Shown here: positions 32,980 to 42,781 of the stretch, one piece after another
Layout: each line of letters opens with the position of its first letter
Position numbering within the stretch: the stretch's first letter is position 1
From: Amycolatopsis jejuensis
Lineage (GTDB): Bacteria; Actinomycetota; Actinomycetes; Mycobacteriales; Pseudonocardiaceae
Direction: 5' to 3'
NCBI RefSeq assembly: GCF_000717335.1
Contig: NZ_JNYZ01000031.1
Span: 45,541-109,540 of the forward strand
DNA: 64,000 bases
Notes under the pieces: generated by a model
What the model saw: only the letters and a program-made list of their open reading frames with translations
What the model was told of the DNA's origin: nothing
Database searches by the model: none
Position numbers and translations under genes: made by a program

Positions 32980-34500
32980 TCAGCGGCGGCGGGCCGCCTT
33001 CCCGCCGGTTTTCGGCTTCTGCTTTTTCTCGCGCACCCGCACGTTCACCCGGACGGGACTGCCCGCGAATCCGAACTGCTCGCGGAACTTGCGCTCGATG
33101 AAGCGGCGGTACCCGGCCTCCAGGAAGCCGGTGGTGAACAGCACGAGCGTCGGCGGGCGGATCCCGGCCTGCGTCGCGAACAGCACCTTCGGCTGCTTGC
33201 CGCTGCGCACCGGCGGCGGCGTGGCCGCGATGAGGTCGGACAGCCAGCCGTTGAGCTGACCAGTGGAAACGCGCTGGTCCCACGACGTGAGCGCGGTACG
33301 CAGCGCAGGCGCCAGCTTGCGCACCGAACGCCCGGTGAGCGCGGAGATGTTCACCTTCTCCGCCCACGGCACGCGCACGAGACCGCGATCCAGCTCACGC
33401 ACCATGGCGTGCCGGCGGTCCTCGTCGACCAGGTCCCACTTGTTGAACGCCAGCACGCACGCGCGGCCCGCCTCGACCACCATCGTGAGCACCCGCAGGT
33501 CCTGTTCGGACAGCGGCTCGGCGGCGTCCAGCAGCACGATCGCGACCTCGGCCGCGTCGATCGCGGTCTTGGTCCGCAGCGAGGCGTAGTACTCCGCGCC
33601 GCTGGCCGAGTTGACGCGTTTGCGCAGGCCCGCGGTGTCCACGAACCGCCAGACCTCGCCGTCCAGCTCGACCAGCGAGTCCACCGGGTCGACCGTGGTC
33701 CCGGCGACGGCGTCGACCACCGAGCGCTGCTCCCCGGCGAGCCGGTTGAGCAGGCTGGACTTCCCGACGTTCGGCTTCCCCACCAGCGCCACCCGGCGCG
33801 GACCCGACGTGACGGCACCCGCCTCGCGCGGCGCGGACGGCAGCGCGGCCATGATGGCGTCGAGCAGGTCACCCGAGCTGCGGCCGTGCAGCGCGCTGAC
33901 CGGATACGGCTCACCGAGGCCGAGCGACCAGAGCGACGCGGTGTCGGCCAGCAGCCGGTCGTCGTCGACCTTGTTCGCGGCCAGCAGCACCGGTTTCTTC
34001 GAGCGCCGCAGCACCCGCGCGACGGCCTCGTCGGTGGTGGTGGCGCCCACTGTCGCGTCGATCACCAGCAGCACCGCGTCGGCGGTCTGCATGGCCAGCT
34101 CGGCCTGCGCGGCGACCGCGGCCTGCAGGCCGGTGGCGTCGGGCTCCCAGCCGCCGGTGTCGACGAGCGTGAACCGGCGACCGGCCCAGTACGCGTCGTA
34201 GGCGACCCGGTCCCGCGTCACGCCCGGCACGTCCTGGACCACCGCCTCACGCCGGCCGAGGATGCGGTTGACCAGCGTGGACTTGCCCACGTTCGGCCTG
34301 CCCACCACGGCCAGCACCGGCTGCGCGGCGGCGGCCGCACCTTCGGCTTCCTCCGCCTCGATCCGCGCGTCGAGCGCCGCGAACTCGGACTCGTCGGACC
34401 AGGTCCCGTCGACCTCGCCCAGCCCGTCCACCGCGTTTTCGGCGGCGTCAAACCCCGCCGACGTACTCCCCGCCGCGGAGGCGGCGTCAAACCCTGTCAT
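32980..34500 (-). CDS. der: Ribosome biogenesis GTPase Der (EngA)
   Basis: 506 residues. Two tandem G domains have GRPNVGKS at 67-74 with DTGGW and NKVD, and GKPNVGKSS in the second half with DTAGL and NKWD; a KH-like C-terminus ends in basic [15 protein letters not shown]. Der binds the 50S subunit and is needed for its maturation. The ~60-residue acidic N-terminal extension is typical of actinobacteria. ATG 34500 is preferred over GTG 34515, because it has AAGTGGG upstream and does not abut the plsC stop. Operon cmk-plsC-der. Confidence 0.95.
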   Translation of the reverse strand: MTGFDAASAAGSTSAGFDAAENAVDGLGEVDGTWSDESEFAALDARIEAEEAEGAAAAAQPVLAVVGRPNVGKSTLVNRILGRREAVVQDVPGVTRDRVAYDAYWAGRRFTLVDTGGWEPDATGLQAAVAAQAELAMQTADAVLLVIDATVGATTTDEAVARVLRRSKKPVLLAANKVDDDRLLADTASLWSLGLGEPYPVSALHGRSSGDLLDAIMAALPSAPREAGAVTSGPRRVALVGKPNVGKSSLLNRLAGEQRSVVDAVAGTTVDPVDSLVELDGEVWRFVDTAGLRKRVNSASGAEYYASLRTKTAIDAAEVAIVLLDAAEPLSEQDLRVLTMVVEAGRACVLAFNKWDLVDEDRRHAMVRELDRGLVRVPWAEKVNISALTGRSVRKLAPALRTALTSWDQRVSTGQLNGWLSDLIAATPPPVRSGKQPKVLFATQAGIRPPTLVLFTTGFLEAGYRRFIERKFREQFGFAGSPVRVNVRVREKKQKPKTGGKAARRR

Positions 34501-34515
34501 CTTTTCCCACTTCAC

Positions 34516-35166
34516 CTACCGCGTGCCGAGTCCGGCACGCGTTTCGTCCAAAGTCTGCACAAGCTCCGCAAGCCGCGTACGAAGCTCCTCGGTGCCCTGG
34601 TCCAGCCCCTTCCGGCCGGGACCGACCTTCAGCGCGAACGGCTCCCCGAAGAGGAGGTCCACGCGCGGGCGCCAGCGCCGTTTGCCGTCGGCCGGTTTCC
34701 GGGTGCCGCGCACGGCGATCGGCAGCACCATGGCTCCCGACGCCCGCACGAGCCACGCCGCACCGCGCTCCGCGGCCCCGACGTCGCCCTCGCCGCGGGT
34801 CCCTTCCGGGAAGATCCCGATCGCACCCCCGGCCTTGAGCACGCCGACCGCCGTGGTCAGCGGCGTCCGGTCGATCTCGCCCCGGCGCACCGGGATCTGG
34901 CCGATCGCCCGCAGGAACCAGCCGCCGATGCCGTGGAACAGCTCGGCCTTGGCCAAGAACGCGCTGCGTCGCGGAAGCATTCCGATGACCAGCTGCGGGT
35001 CGACGTTCGAGCTGTGGTTCGCGATCACCACGAGCGGGCCGTCGGCGGGCACCCGGTCGCGGCGGTGCACGCGGATCCGGAACGCCGGACGCAGATAGTA
35101 CCGGCCGGACAGCCGCCCGATGTCGTTGAGGAGGCCGCTCGCGCCCTCCGGCAGAGCGCCGCTCAC
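34516..35166 (-). CDS. plsC: 1-acyl-sn-glycerol-3-phosphate acyltransferase family (PlsC)
   Basis: 216 residues with the acyltransferase motifs NHxxxxD ([10 protein letters not shown]) and FPEGTR ([11 protein letters not shown]), catalytic His and substrate-binding regions respectively. It probably acylates lysophosphatidic acid at the inner membrane face, although actinobacteria carry several paralogues with other acceptors. The GTG start overlaps the cmk stop by four bases (GTGA), and 15 bp separate its stop from the der ATG, so all three genes are cotranscribed. Confidence 0.9.
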   Translation of the reverse strand: MSGALPEGASGLLNDIGRLSGRYYLRPAFRIRVHRRDRVPADGPLVVIANHSSNVDPQLVIGMLPRRSAFLAKAELFHGIGGWFLRAIGQIPVRRGEIDRTPLTTAVGVLKAGGAIGIFPEGTRGEGDVGAAERGAAWLVRASGAMVLPIAVRGTRKPADGKRRWRPRVDLLFGEPFALKVGPGRKGLDQGTEELRTRLAELVQTLDETRAGLGTR

Positions 35167-35912
35167 GTCGTGACCCCGGCTCCGGTCGCACCGGCCGGTG
35201 CGGCGGGGCAGTCGCCGAGCAGGCCGCGGCGGCGGGCGAGCTCGGTCAGCGCCACGATCACCTGGTCGATGGTGAGCTCGGACGTATCGACCGGCACCGC
35301 GTCCTCGGCCGCCCGCAGCGGCGAGGCGGCCCGGGTGGAGTCGAGCCGGTCGCGGCGCTCGACGGACTCGCGCGCGGCCTCGACGCTCGAACTGCGCCCG
35401 GCCGCGGTGTCCTGGTTGCTCCGGCGCGCGGCTCGGACGTCGGCCGACGCGGTGAGGTACACCTTCAGCGGCGATTCGGGCGCCACGGTGGTGCCGATGT
35501 CGCGGCCTTCCACGACGATGCCGCCGGTGTCGGCGAGGACGTCGGCGATCATCCGGCGCTGACGGGCGACCAGCACTTCCCGCACCTGCGGCACGGAAGA
35601 CACTGCCGACACCGCGCGGGTCACCTCGGGCCCGCGGATCTCCGCCGCGACGTCCTCCCCCGCGAGCCGCACGTCCGGCTTTTCGGGGTCGGTGCCGAGG
35701 GAGAACTCGACGTCGTGCGCGAGGTGCCCGACCGCGCCCAGGTCGTCCGGGTTGGTGCCCGCGCGCAGCACGGCCAGCGTGACCACGCGGTACATCGCGC
35801 CGGTGTCGAGATAGCGCGCGCTCAGCCGGCCGGCGAGCTTGCGCGCCACCGTGGTCTTGCCGGTTCCCGACGGGCCGTCCAGCGCAACCACCCCACGTAG
35901 GGCTCCCGTCAC
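35163..35912 (-). CDS. cmk: Cytidylate kinase
   Basis: 249 residues from GTG 35912, with AGGAGAG seven bases upstream. P-loop GPSGTGKTT at 13-21; the CMP-binding segments LDTGAMYR and [12 protein letters not shown] are the cmk hallmarks, with a lid [13 protein letters not shown]. It phosphorylates CMP and dCMP. First gene of cmk-plsC-der, transcribed divergently from the antiporter pair across a 147 bp gap. In M. tuberculosis cmk directly follows the pseudouridine synthase gene; here they are separated by about 4 kb of inserted genes. Confidence 0.95.
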   Translation of the reverse strand: MTGALRGVVALDGPSGTGKTTVARKLAGRLSARYLDTGAMYRVVTLAVLRAGTNPDDLGAVGHLAHDVEFSLGTDPEKPDVRLAGEDVAAEIRGPEVTRAVSAVSSVPQVREVLVARQRRMIADVLADTGGIVVEGRDIGTTVAPESPLKVYLTASADVRAARRSNQDTAAGRSSSVEAARESVERRDRLDSTRAASPLRAAEDAVPVDTSELTIDQVIVALTELARRRGLLGDCPAAPAGATGAGVTT

Positions 35913-36059
35913 CGATTCTCTCCTCGCGTGTGCTCTTGTTCCCGGACCGTCGCTCATTGTGCCCGGCGCCCCCCGCGGGCGGTCAGGCGGCTCTGCCGTT
36001 CCCGCGCCGTCCCCGCCGGGCTGAACTCGGCGAATCGGACAATGGGTTACCTTGGCAGA

Positions 36060-36542
36060 GTGAACGTCGAAGTCACCCCCCTTCCCGGAATCGGGGTCCG
36101 CAAGGACTTCGCCACCCGCGCCGGGCGCCGGATCGGAGTGGTCACCCAGCGGGACGGCAAGATCGAGCTGATCGTGTCCAAGTCGGACGACCCGGACGCG
36201 TGCCTCGCGTCCCTGCCGCTGACCCCGGACGAAGCGGGCGCGCTCGCCAACCTGCTCGGCGCGCCGCAGCTGGTCGCTCAGCTGAACGAGGAACACCGTG
36301 AGCTGCCGGGGATCAACACGAAGCAGCTGCCGATCACCTCGGAAAGCCCCTTCGACGGCCGTTCACTGGGCGACACGGCGATGCGCACGCGGACGAGTGT
36401 TTCGGTGGTCGCGGTGATGCGCGCCGGACAGGTACACCCGTCGCCGACGCCGGACTTCCTCTTCACCGCGGGAGACCTGCTCGTCGCCGTCGGCACGTCC
36501 GAAGGCCTGGAGGCCGCCGCCAAGATCCTCAAGCACGGCTGA
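36060..36542 (+). CDS. khtT: K+/H+ antiporter regulatory subunit (KhtT-like, RCK_C domain)
   Basis: 160 residues from GTG 36060. An N-terminal domain ([22 protein letters not shown]) is followed by an RCK_C/TrkA-C domain at about 75-158 ([23 protein letters not shown], then [16 protein letters not shown]). KhtT binds a small ligand through RCK_C and gates the KhtU transporter. The stop overlaps the antiporter ATG by one base (TGATG). The pair is inserted, on the opposite strand, into the conserved cmk-rlu interval. Confidence 0.85.
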   Translation: MNVEVTPLPGIGVRKDFATRAGRRIGVVTQRDGKIELIVSKSDDPDACLASLPLTPDEAGALANLLGAPQLVAQLNEEHRELPGINTKQLPITSESPFDGRSLGDTAMRTRTSVSVVAVMRAGQVHPSPTPDFLFTAGDLLVAVGTSEGLEAAAKILKHG

Positions 36543-37741
36543 TGGGGCACACCGCACTTTCGCTGATCGAACTCGGTGCTGTCTTCTTCGTCCTCGGCGT
36601 GCTCGGGAGGCTCGCCGGACGCATCGGCCTCTCCCCCATCCCGCTGTACCTGCTCGGCGGCCTGTGCTTCGGTTCGGGCGGTCTGATCCCGCTCACCGAC
36701 ATCGGCGATTTCACCCACCTCGCCAGCGAAATCGGCGTGGTGCTGCTGCTGCTGCTGCTCGGCCTGGAGTATTCCGCCGCTGAGCTTTTCACCGGCCTGC
36801 GCCGATCCTGGACCGCAGGCCTCGTCGACATCGTGCTGAACGCGGCCCCGGGCGCCGCGGTCGCGCTCCTGCTGGGCTGGGGCCCGGTCGGCGCGATCGT
36901 CATGGCCGGAGTCACGTACATCTCGTCGTCCGGCATCGTCGCAAAAGTCCTCGGCGACCTAGGTCGGCTCGGTAACCGGGAAACCCCGGTAGTGCTGTCG
37001 ATCCTCGTCTTCGAGGACCTGGTGATGGCCCTGTACCTCCCGATCCTCACCGCAATCCTGGGCGGCGTGAGCCTGCTGGGCGGACTGGAAGCGGTGGGAA
37101 TCTCGCTGCTGGTGATCACCGTGGTGCTGGTGATCGCACTGAAGTTCGGCAGGTACGTGTCAGCACTGGTGGACAGCGACGACCGCGAGGTATTCCTGCT
37201 CAAAATCCTGGGCGCAGCACTGCTCGTGGCGGGAATCGCGTCGGCAATGCAGGTATCGGCCGCCGTCGGCGCATTCCTGCTGGGCATCGCAGTATCCGGC
37301 TCGACCGCCCACAACGCGACCCGCCTGCTGGAACCCTTGCGAGACCTGTTCGCGGCAGTGTTTTTCGTGGTATTCGGCCTGAACACCAACCCGGCGTCGA
37401 TCCCGCCGGTACTGGGCTGGGCCGCAATCCTGGCGGTGGTGACCACCCTGACCAAGGTGGCCACCGGCTGGTGGGCCGCAAGAAGACAGAAGATCGGCCG
37501 CCTTGGCCGAGCCCGAGCCGGAGCCGCACTGGTAGCCCGCGGAGAGTTCTCCATCGTGATCGCAGGCCTGGCGGTAGCGGCAGGCGCAGTGGAAGGCGAA
37601 CTGGCCGCACTGGCAACGGCTTATGTACTACTGATGGCAATCCTGGGCCCAACCGCCGCCCGGGTAGTGGAACCGATCGCAAAAGCCTTACACCGCAAGA
37701 CAACCGCAAAGCAAGCAGTACCAGCAACTGACAGTCCGTGA
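36542..37741 (+). CDS. khtU: Cation:proton antiporter (KhtU/KefB-type, CPA2)
   Basis: 399 residues, almost entirely membrane helices (about 12), of the CPA2 monovalent cation:proton antiporter family. It has no C-terminal RCK_N domain; that function is supplied in trans by the KhtT subunit encoded just upstream. It probably exports potassium in exchange for protons at alkaline pH or under electrophile stress. The stop codon TGA at 37739-37741 is donated by the interspersed palindrome that starts at 37732, so the C-terminal residues may have been set by repeat insertion. Confidence 0.88.
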   Translation: MGHTALSLIELGAVFFVLGVLGRLAGRIGLSPIPLYLLGGLCFGSGGLIPLTDIGDFTHLASEIGVVLLLLLLGLEYSAAELFTGLRRSWTAGLVDIVLNAAPGAAVALLLGWGPVGAIVMAGVTYISSSGIVAKVLGDLGRLGNRETPVVLSILVFEDLVMALYLPILTAILGGVSLLGGLEAVGISLLVITVVLVIALKFGRYVSALVDSDDREVFLLKILGAALLVAGIASAMQVSAAVGAFLLGIAVSGSTAHNATRLLEPLRDLFAAVFFVVFGLNTNPASIPPVLGWAAILAVVTTLTKVATGWWAARRQKIGRLGRARAGAALVARGEFSIVIAGLAVAAGAVEGELAALATAYVLLMAILGPTAARVVEPIAKALHRKTTAKQAVPATDSP

Positions 37742-37790
37742 AGGGAACCATCACGGAATCTAATTCCCTCATGGTTCCCTTCACAGCCTT
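37732..37790. repeat. Interspersed palindromic repeat, copy 3
   Basis: Core 37738-37784, one mismatch from copy 2 over 47 bp and in the same orientation. It overlaps the last codons and stop of the antiporter gene and lies in the 154 bp gap before the convergent CocE/NonD gene. The remainder of the gap is unremarkable. Confidence 0.85.
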
Positions 37791-37895
37791 CCCCCACCAC
37801 CCCACCGCAACCGGGCGCACCCGCCGAGACCCGGCACCCAGTCCCGGCCCTGCACCCACCGCAACAATTCCCCAAAAGCGGAACCCACCGGAACA

Positions 37896-39770
37896 TCACC
37901 GCAGATCAAGCGGAACGTCAGAACGAACGTACGCCTGCGATCCTGCCGACGAAGCCTCCTCCGGAGCCCGCACCGGAATCGACCCCACCACCGGAACCCG
38001 CACCAACGTCCCAGCCACATCAACCGTCAGCTTCGGCGGCACCCCCGGCCCGGCAAGGAAATCCCCGTCCGTACCCCCGATGATCAACGCCAGCCGATGC
38101 CCGGCCGGAACGACGTGATCAGTACTCGCCAGCCGGAACGTCATCGAATACGCCTTCCCCGGCGTCAGCTTCGTCTCATGGCTCAACGACCGGTAATTCG
38201 CCAGATCCGCCCACCCCCGGCTGATGATCGTGTAATCCACCTTCGCCGAATCAGCACTGGTCACGAGATAACACGCACTGTCGACGGCAGTACTGGAACC
38301 CCAGCACGTCCTCTCCGTACCGGTCACAATCCCTTCCCCCGGACCGGAGAAATTGCGAATGGTCGCCGGACCGTAATCCACCAGCAACGCGGACAACCGC
38401 GCCGACGACGTGCTGGGCGTCGCAGTCACGGTAATCGACGAGGTGCCCGAAACCTGCACCGGCGCCCCCAACGCACCGGTACTGAACAACACCCGATTCG
38501 CCGACGTAGCGGACGGATCCGCCGCCCACGCATCCTCCCCCACGCTCGGATTGTCGGTGAACGAAACAACACCCGACCCGGCCGCGGTACCAAGCGTGCC
38601 CACCCCAGCAGTGCCGCCCACCTGCGGCCGCAACACCGTAGCCGTCACCCCCGGCGCCGGATAGGCCACCGAATCCACCCACCGGTCCGGCTCCCGCTCG
38701 ACACTGGCCATCGGCTCCCGCTCGATGCCGTTGGAGACCCCCTTCAGATAGTGGTCAAACCACCGCTGCAGCGTCTCCACCCATTCGGCGCGGCGGTAAT
38801 CGAACGGGTCCACATGCCCGGCCTGTGAAAGCCAGATCTTGCGCTGAACCCCATTCGCCGCAAGGGCATCCCACCACTGCCCGAAATTGATCGTTTTGAC
38901 ATTCAGATCATTGACCCCGTGCGACACAAACACACTGGCCCGCACGTTCCGAGCCTTCGCCACATAGTCCCGCTCACCCCAGAACGGCCCGTAGTCACCA
39001 TCCGGAGTAGCCCCCTTGGCAAGTTTCCGGTTCTCCGCCGAACAATCCTGCCCGCCATTGCGCCGTTCGACAGTCCGCGCGAGCCCCTCCGGATCGAACC
39101 CGAACGTCGCCCCGTCGGACCGGTAATAGTCATACCAGGAACTGATCGCCGAAATCGGCACGATGGTCTTGAGCCCGGCCACCCCGGTCGCGGCCACCCC
39201 GTTGGCGATGGTGCCGTCGTAGGACTTGCCGATCATGCCGACGCCACCATCACTCCACCCGGCCGCGACCCTGCTGCCCCCGGTCTTCGCGCTGTACCCG
39301 GCAGCCCGGCCGTTGAGCCAGTCGATCACCTTCTTCGCCGACTGCACGTCCGAAGCCCCGCCGACATCCACACATCCCGTGGACCGATTGGTCCCGGCCA
39401 GATCCACGAGCACGACGGCGTACCCACGCGGCACGAAGTAGTTGTCGTAAAACAGCGGGAACCCGGCCGGACGCCCCTGCCCGTCGTACGTCTTGAACTG
39501 CGACTCGTTGCCCCGCCCCACCGACGAGTAGTACGGGCTGGCATCCATGATCACCGGGATCTTCCGCCCCGCAGCAGCCGGTTCCCGCGGCCGCACGATG
39601 TCCGCGGCGACCCGGTCGGACACGCCGTCGCCGTCCCCGTCAAGGCCGACGTCCACCCACACTGTCTCGCGAACAGCCCCGGCGAAGTCGTACAACGGCT
39701 CGGCCGCGGCGGGTACCACGATCCCGGCCGTCAGCACCGCAGCCGCGAAGAACCCGGTCAGCACCCGCAT
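37896..39770 (-). CDS. Secreted CocE/NonD-family alpha/beta hydrolase (Xaa-Pro dipeptidyl-peptidase-like)
   Basis: 624 residues. Start ATG 39770 with GGGAGGGCGG; it opens with a Sec signal peptide (MRVLTGFFAAAVLTAGIVVP, cleavage near AAA-EP). The alpha/beta hydrolase domain has the nucleophile elbow GKSYDGT, an acid in SHGVNDLNVKTINF and a His in SQAGHVDPFDY. A C-terminal jelly-roll of PepX_C type follows. Related enzymes cleave after proline or hydrolyse esters. Secreted actinobacterial members are often Xaa-Pro dipeptidyl peptidases. It converges on the antiporter pair and ends 82 bp before the pseudouridine synthase gene. Confidence 0.88.
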   Translation of the reverse strand: MRVLTGFFAAAVLTAGIVVPAAAEPLYDFAGAVRETVWVDVGLDGDGDGVSDRVAADIVRPREPAAAGRKIPVIMDASPYYSSVGRGNESQFKTYDGQGRPAGFPLFYDNYFVPRGYAVVLVDLAGTNRSTGCVDVGGASDVQSAKKVIDWLNGRAAGYSAKTGGSRVAAGWSDGGVGMIGKSYDGTIANGVAATGVAGLKTIVPISAISSWYDYYRSDGATFGFDPEGLARTVERRNGGQDCSAENRKLAKGATPDGDYGPFWGERDYVAKARNVRASVFVSHGVNDLNVKTINFGQWWDALAANGVQRKIWLSQAGHVDPFDYRRAEWVETLQRWFDHYLKGVSNGIEREPMASVEREPDRWVDSVAYPAPGVTATVLRPQVGGTAGVGTLGTAAGSGVVSFTDNPSVGEDAWAADPSATSANRVLFSTGALGAPVQVSGTSSITVTATPSTSSARLSALLVDYGPATIRNFSGPGEGIVTGTERTCWGSSTAVDSACYLVTSADSAKVDYTIISRGWADLANYRSLSHETKLTPGKAYSMTFRLASTDHVVPAGHRLALIIGGTDGDFLAGPGVPPKLTVDVAGTLVRVPVVGSIPVRAPEEASSAGSQAYVRSDVPLDLR

Positions 39771-39851
39771 GTCCGCCCTCCCGTGTCGCGTGCCGATCAC
39801 TCAACCGGGAGTGCCCGGCACGCCACCAGGGCGGAAAGTGGGGAATCGCGG

Positions 39852-40604
39852 TCAGAGTCCCACGGTGCGGTACAGCGAGCCGACCTCGCCGCGGTTGAGC
39901 CGGCGGATCGTGCCCGGCCGCTGGTTGCCCAGCTGCACGTCGCCGACCGCGGTGCGCACCAGTTTCCGCACCGGATGCCCGGTGGACGCCAGCAGCCTGC
40001 GCACGATGTGCTTGCGGCCCTCGTGGATCACCAGCTCGACCATGGACCGTCCGGAATGCATGTCCTTGACCCGGAACTGGTCGACCTTCACGATCCCGTC
40101 CGGCAGCTCCCAGCCGGTCCGCAGCTCCTTGCCGAGCCCGCGCGGGACGAGCCCCTCGACCTCGGCGAAGTACGTCTTCAGCACGCGGTACGACGGATGC
40201 ATCAGCCGGTGCCCGAGGTCGCCGTCGTTGGTGAGCAGCAGCAGTCCCTCGGTGTTCTCGTCGAGCCGCCCGACGTGCACCACGCCCGGCGTCTCCTCCC
40301 ACCGGCCGCGCAGGTAGTCGCCGACGCACGGGCGGCCCCGGTCGTCCGACATCGTCGAGTGCACGCCCTTGGGCTTGTTGAAGGCGAGGTACACGAGGTC
40401 GTCACGGAGGTTGATCCGCGTGCCGTCGACGTGGATCACCGCGTCCTGCGGATGCACGCGGCGGCCCAGCTCGGTGACGACCTCGCCGTCCACCTCCACC
40501 CGGCCGGCCGCGATCAGGTCCTCGGCAGCGCGCCGGGACGCGACCCCGGCCTGCGAAAGCACCTTCTGCAGCCGGACGCCGTCGGGGTGTTCGTCAGATG
40601 TCAT
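39852..40604 (-). CDS. rluB: RluB/RsuA-family pseudouridine synthase
   Basis: 250 residues. An N-terminal S4 RNA-binding domain (VRLQKVLSQAGVASRRAAEDLI) is followed by the catalytic domain with the GRLDENTEGLLLLTNDGD motif, whose Asp is the nucleophile. It would make a pseudouridine in 23S (RluB) or 16S (RsuA) rRNA; the M. tuberculosis counterpart in this position is Rv1711. Its ATG lies inside the end of scpB (11-bp overlap), making it the last gene of the parA-scpA-scpB unit. Confidence 0.92.
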   Translation of the reverse strand: MTSDEHPDGVRLQKVLSQAGVASRRAAEDLIAAGRVEVDGEVVTELGRRVHPQDAVIHVDGTRINLRDDLVYLAFNKPKGVHSTMSDDRGRPCVGDYLRGRWEETPGVVHVGRLDENTEGLLLLTNDGDLGHRLMHPSYRVLKTYFAEVEGLVPRGLGKELRTGWELPDGIVKVDQFRVKDMHSGRSMVELVIHEGRKHIVRRLLASTGHPVRKLVRTAVGDVQLGNQRPGTIRRLNRGEVGSLYRTVGL

Positions 40605-41445
40605 CGATGGTGTCCACTTCGGGTAGCAGCGGAGCGATCGGGGGCAGGTCGTTCAGCGACGACAGCCCCAGTCGCTCCAGGAACAGCTCGGTCGTCACGT
40701 ACAGCGTGCCCGTGGTCTCGGGGTCGGTGCCCATCTCCTCGATGAGCCCGCGCGCCAGCAGCGTCCGGATCACGCCGTCCACGTTCACGCCACGCACCGC
40801 CGCGACCCGGGCCCGGGTCACCGGCTGCCGGTACGCGATCACGGCGAGGCTCTCCAGCGCGGCCCTGGTCAGCTTCGACCGCTGGCCGTCCAGCAGGAGC
40901 TTCTCCACGAACGGGGCATACGTGTCCCTAGTGTAGAACCGCCACCCTTCGCCGACGCGCCGCAGGTCGATCCCGCTGGCCCGCTCGGTGAACTTCTGGG
41001 CCATGGTGGTGAGCGCGACGGTCACCCTGGAGACCGGCTGCCCGAGCGTATCGGCCAGCGCATCCTCGGCGATCGGCGAGTCCACGACCAGCAGCAACGC
41101 TTCGAGAGCGGCTTCTAGGGCTTCGTCGTCCTCGATGTCGGGGAGGCCGTCATCCTCGGTGACGGCCACGAGATCGGCTTCGTCGGCTTCCGGTTCCGCG
41201 GCTTCCGGCTGGGATTCAGGTTCCGGGGATTCCGGTTCCGGCTCGGATTCCACGGTCTCCGGCTCAGCCTCGGGTTCCGGCTCGGGTGCGGGTTCCGCTT
41301 CCGCGACAGCTTCCGCCGTCTCCACGGCTTCCCCGGTTTCGACGGTCTCCTCGGTGTCCTCCGGTTCGGCCGTCGCCGCAGCCTCCACGGCGTCCACGGC
41401 GTCCACGGTGTCCTCGGCCGGTGCGCGGTCGTCTTCGGTGCTCAC
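40594..41445 (-). CDS. scpB: Segregation and condensation protein ScpB
   Basis: 283 residues. The first ~100 are a low-complexity run of Glu, Pro, Ala and Thr (repeated PEPEPE/AEPE), probably disordered. The last ~180 form the two winged helices of ScpB (LEALLLVVDSPIAEDALADTL, then LAVIAYRQPVTRARVAAVRGVN). ScpB dimers bind ScpA and SMC to form condensin. The acidic N-terminal extension is longer than in firmicutes and may regulate SMC loading. The GTG overlaps the scpA stop by four bases. Confidence 0.93.
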   Translation of the reverse strand: MSTEDDRAPAEDTVDAVDAVEAAATAEPEDTEETVETGEAVETAEAVAEAEPAPEPEPEAEPETVESEPEPESPEPESQPEAAEPEADEADLVAVTEDDGLPDIEDDEALEAALEALLLVVDSPIAEDALADTLGQPVSRVTVALTTMAQKFTERASGIDLRRVGEGWRFYTRDTYAPFVEKLLLDGQRSKLTRAALESLAVIAYRQPVTRARVAAVRGVNVDGVIRTLLARGLIEEMGTDPETTGTLYVTTELFLERLGLSSLNDLPPIAPLLPEVDTIDDI

Positions 41446-42383
41446 CCGTATTCCTCCTCCTCGGCTGCCGCGCGGTCGTGCTCGGCGGCGGCGGATGCGT
41501 CGGCCACGCTGCCGCCCGTCCAGCGGACGTGCAGTTCCGCCAGTGCCTCCAGCTGGTCGAACTGCACCGCCGACTCGCGGTACAGCTCCAGCAGCGCGAG
41601 GAACCGCGCCACCACCTCGACCGTGTGCTCGCAGTCGGCGATCAGGTCCTTGAACGTCGCCTGCCCGGCCTCGGCGAGCTTCACCCGCAGCAGGGCCGCG
41701 TGCTCGCGCACCGACACCCGGCCCATGTGGATGTGCGCGATCGACACCGTCGGCGGCGGTTTCGGCCGGAACACCGCCACCGCGATCTCCGCGAACTTCT
41801 CCGGCGTGACGCCCAGCATCACCTCCGGCAGCAGCCCGACGTACCGCTCCTCCACCGCCACCGACCGCGGGTACCGCCGCAGTGCGCCCTGCTCCAGCTC
41901 CCCGAACAGCGCCGCCACCTGCTTGTACGCGCGGTACTGCAGCATCCGCGCGAACAGCAGGTCACGGGCTTCCAGCAGAGCCAGGTCGTCCTCGTTCTCG
42001 ACCTCGGCCGCGGGAAGCAGCCGGGCTGCCTTGAGGTCGAGCAGCGTCGCCGCGATCACCAGGAACTCGGTGGTCTCGTCGAGATTCCAGTCCGAGCCGA
42101 GTGCCCGGGTGTAGGCGATGAAATCGTCGGTGACCCGGTGCAGGGCGACCTCGGTGACGTCGAGCTGGTGCTGCGAGATCAGCTGCAGCAGCAGGTCGAA
42201 CGGGCCTTCGAAGTTCTGCAGGCGCACCTTGAACTTCGCCGTGCCCTGGTCGGCCTCGTAGCCGTCCGGGATGGTGCCGCCGTGCACGGTCTCGTGTTCG
42301 GCAGGCACCTCCGGAGGTTCGGGAGGCGGGCCGTCGGGTGCCGGTTCCGGCTCCGGCAGCTCCGCCGATGCCGGTTCGTCCAT
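41442..42383 (-). CDS. scpA: Segregation and condensation protein ScpA
   Basis: 313 residues. A Pro/Glu-rich N-terminal ~45 residues precede the kleisin core, which has the signature FKVRLQNFEGPFDLLLQLI near 50-68 (contact with SMC neck) and a C-terminal winged helix (FLALLELYRESAVQFDQLEAL). It bridges the SMC heads with ScpB for chromosome compaction and segregation. The ATG overlaps the stop of the small upstream gene by one base (TGATG). Confidence 0.94.
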   Translation of the reverse strand: MDEPASAELPEPEPAPDGPPPEPPEVPAEHETVHGGTIPDGYEADQGTAKFKVRLQNFEGPFDLLLQLISQHQLDVTEVALHRVTDDFIAYTRALGSDWNLDETTEFLVIAATLLDLKAARLLPAAEVENEDDLALLEARDLLFARMLQYRAYKQVAALFGELEQGALRRYPRSVAVEERYVGLLPEVMLGVTPEKFAEIAVAVFRPKPPPTVSIAHIHMGRVSVREHAALLRVKLAEAGQATFKDLIADCEHTVEVVARFLALLELYRESAVQFDQLEALAELHVRWTGGSVADASAAAEHDRAAAEEEEYG

Positions 42384-42781
42384 CAGCCCTCGGTTCCGCC
42401 GTCCCCGTCCGCCCGCAATCGCTGGACCAGCACGGACTCGTCGCCGCGCTGGTCGAAGTCGGCGAGCAGCACGGCCACCGCCTCGCGGACCAGCCTGCCG
42501 CGGTCGACGACCAGCTCGTGCTTGGCCCGCAGGTTCAGCCGGGCCTGCTCCATCGCGAGCAGCTCCTCGCCGGACACGTAGACCGTGATCTTCGCGTCGT
42601 GCTTGGTGCGCCCGGACCCGCTGCGGGCCGCGTTGCGGGACAGCTGGTCGGAGTCGGGCGCCTTGCGGGCCACCGGTTCGGCCGGGGCCGGGACCGCGGG
42701 CCGCTCGAGCGCCGGGGTGACGGGGCTGGAGGTGAGGCGGAAGAGCTCCGACGCTCCGGGCAGGGAAGCGCGCCTGCTCAC
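42383..42781 (-). CDS. Small RHH-like protein between parA and scpA
   Basis: 132 residues from a GTG overlapping the parA stop (GTGA). A disordered N-terminus of about 60 residues leads to KITVYVSGEELLAMEQARL and RGRLVREAVAVLLADFDQR. That beta-strand plus two-helix pattern is what a ribbon-helix-helix DNA-binding domain looks like. I do not recognise a named family. Its position suggests a DNA-binding partner of the ParA-like ATPase or of SMC-ScpAB loading; it could equally be an autoregulator of the operon. Confidence 0.75.
   Translation of the reverse strand: MSRRASLPGASELFRLTSSPVTPALERPAVPAPAEPVARKAPDSDQLSRNAARSGSGRTKHDAKITVYVSGEELLAMEQARLNLRAKHELVVDRGRLVREAVAVLLADFDQRGDESVLVQRLRADGDGGTEG

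Noticed and set aside
37732..37790. Peptides such as KGTITESNSLMVPFT as conserved protein domains
   Set aside because: They are simply the translated interspersed palindrome and occur wherever it lies.
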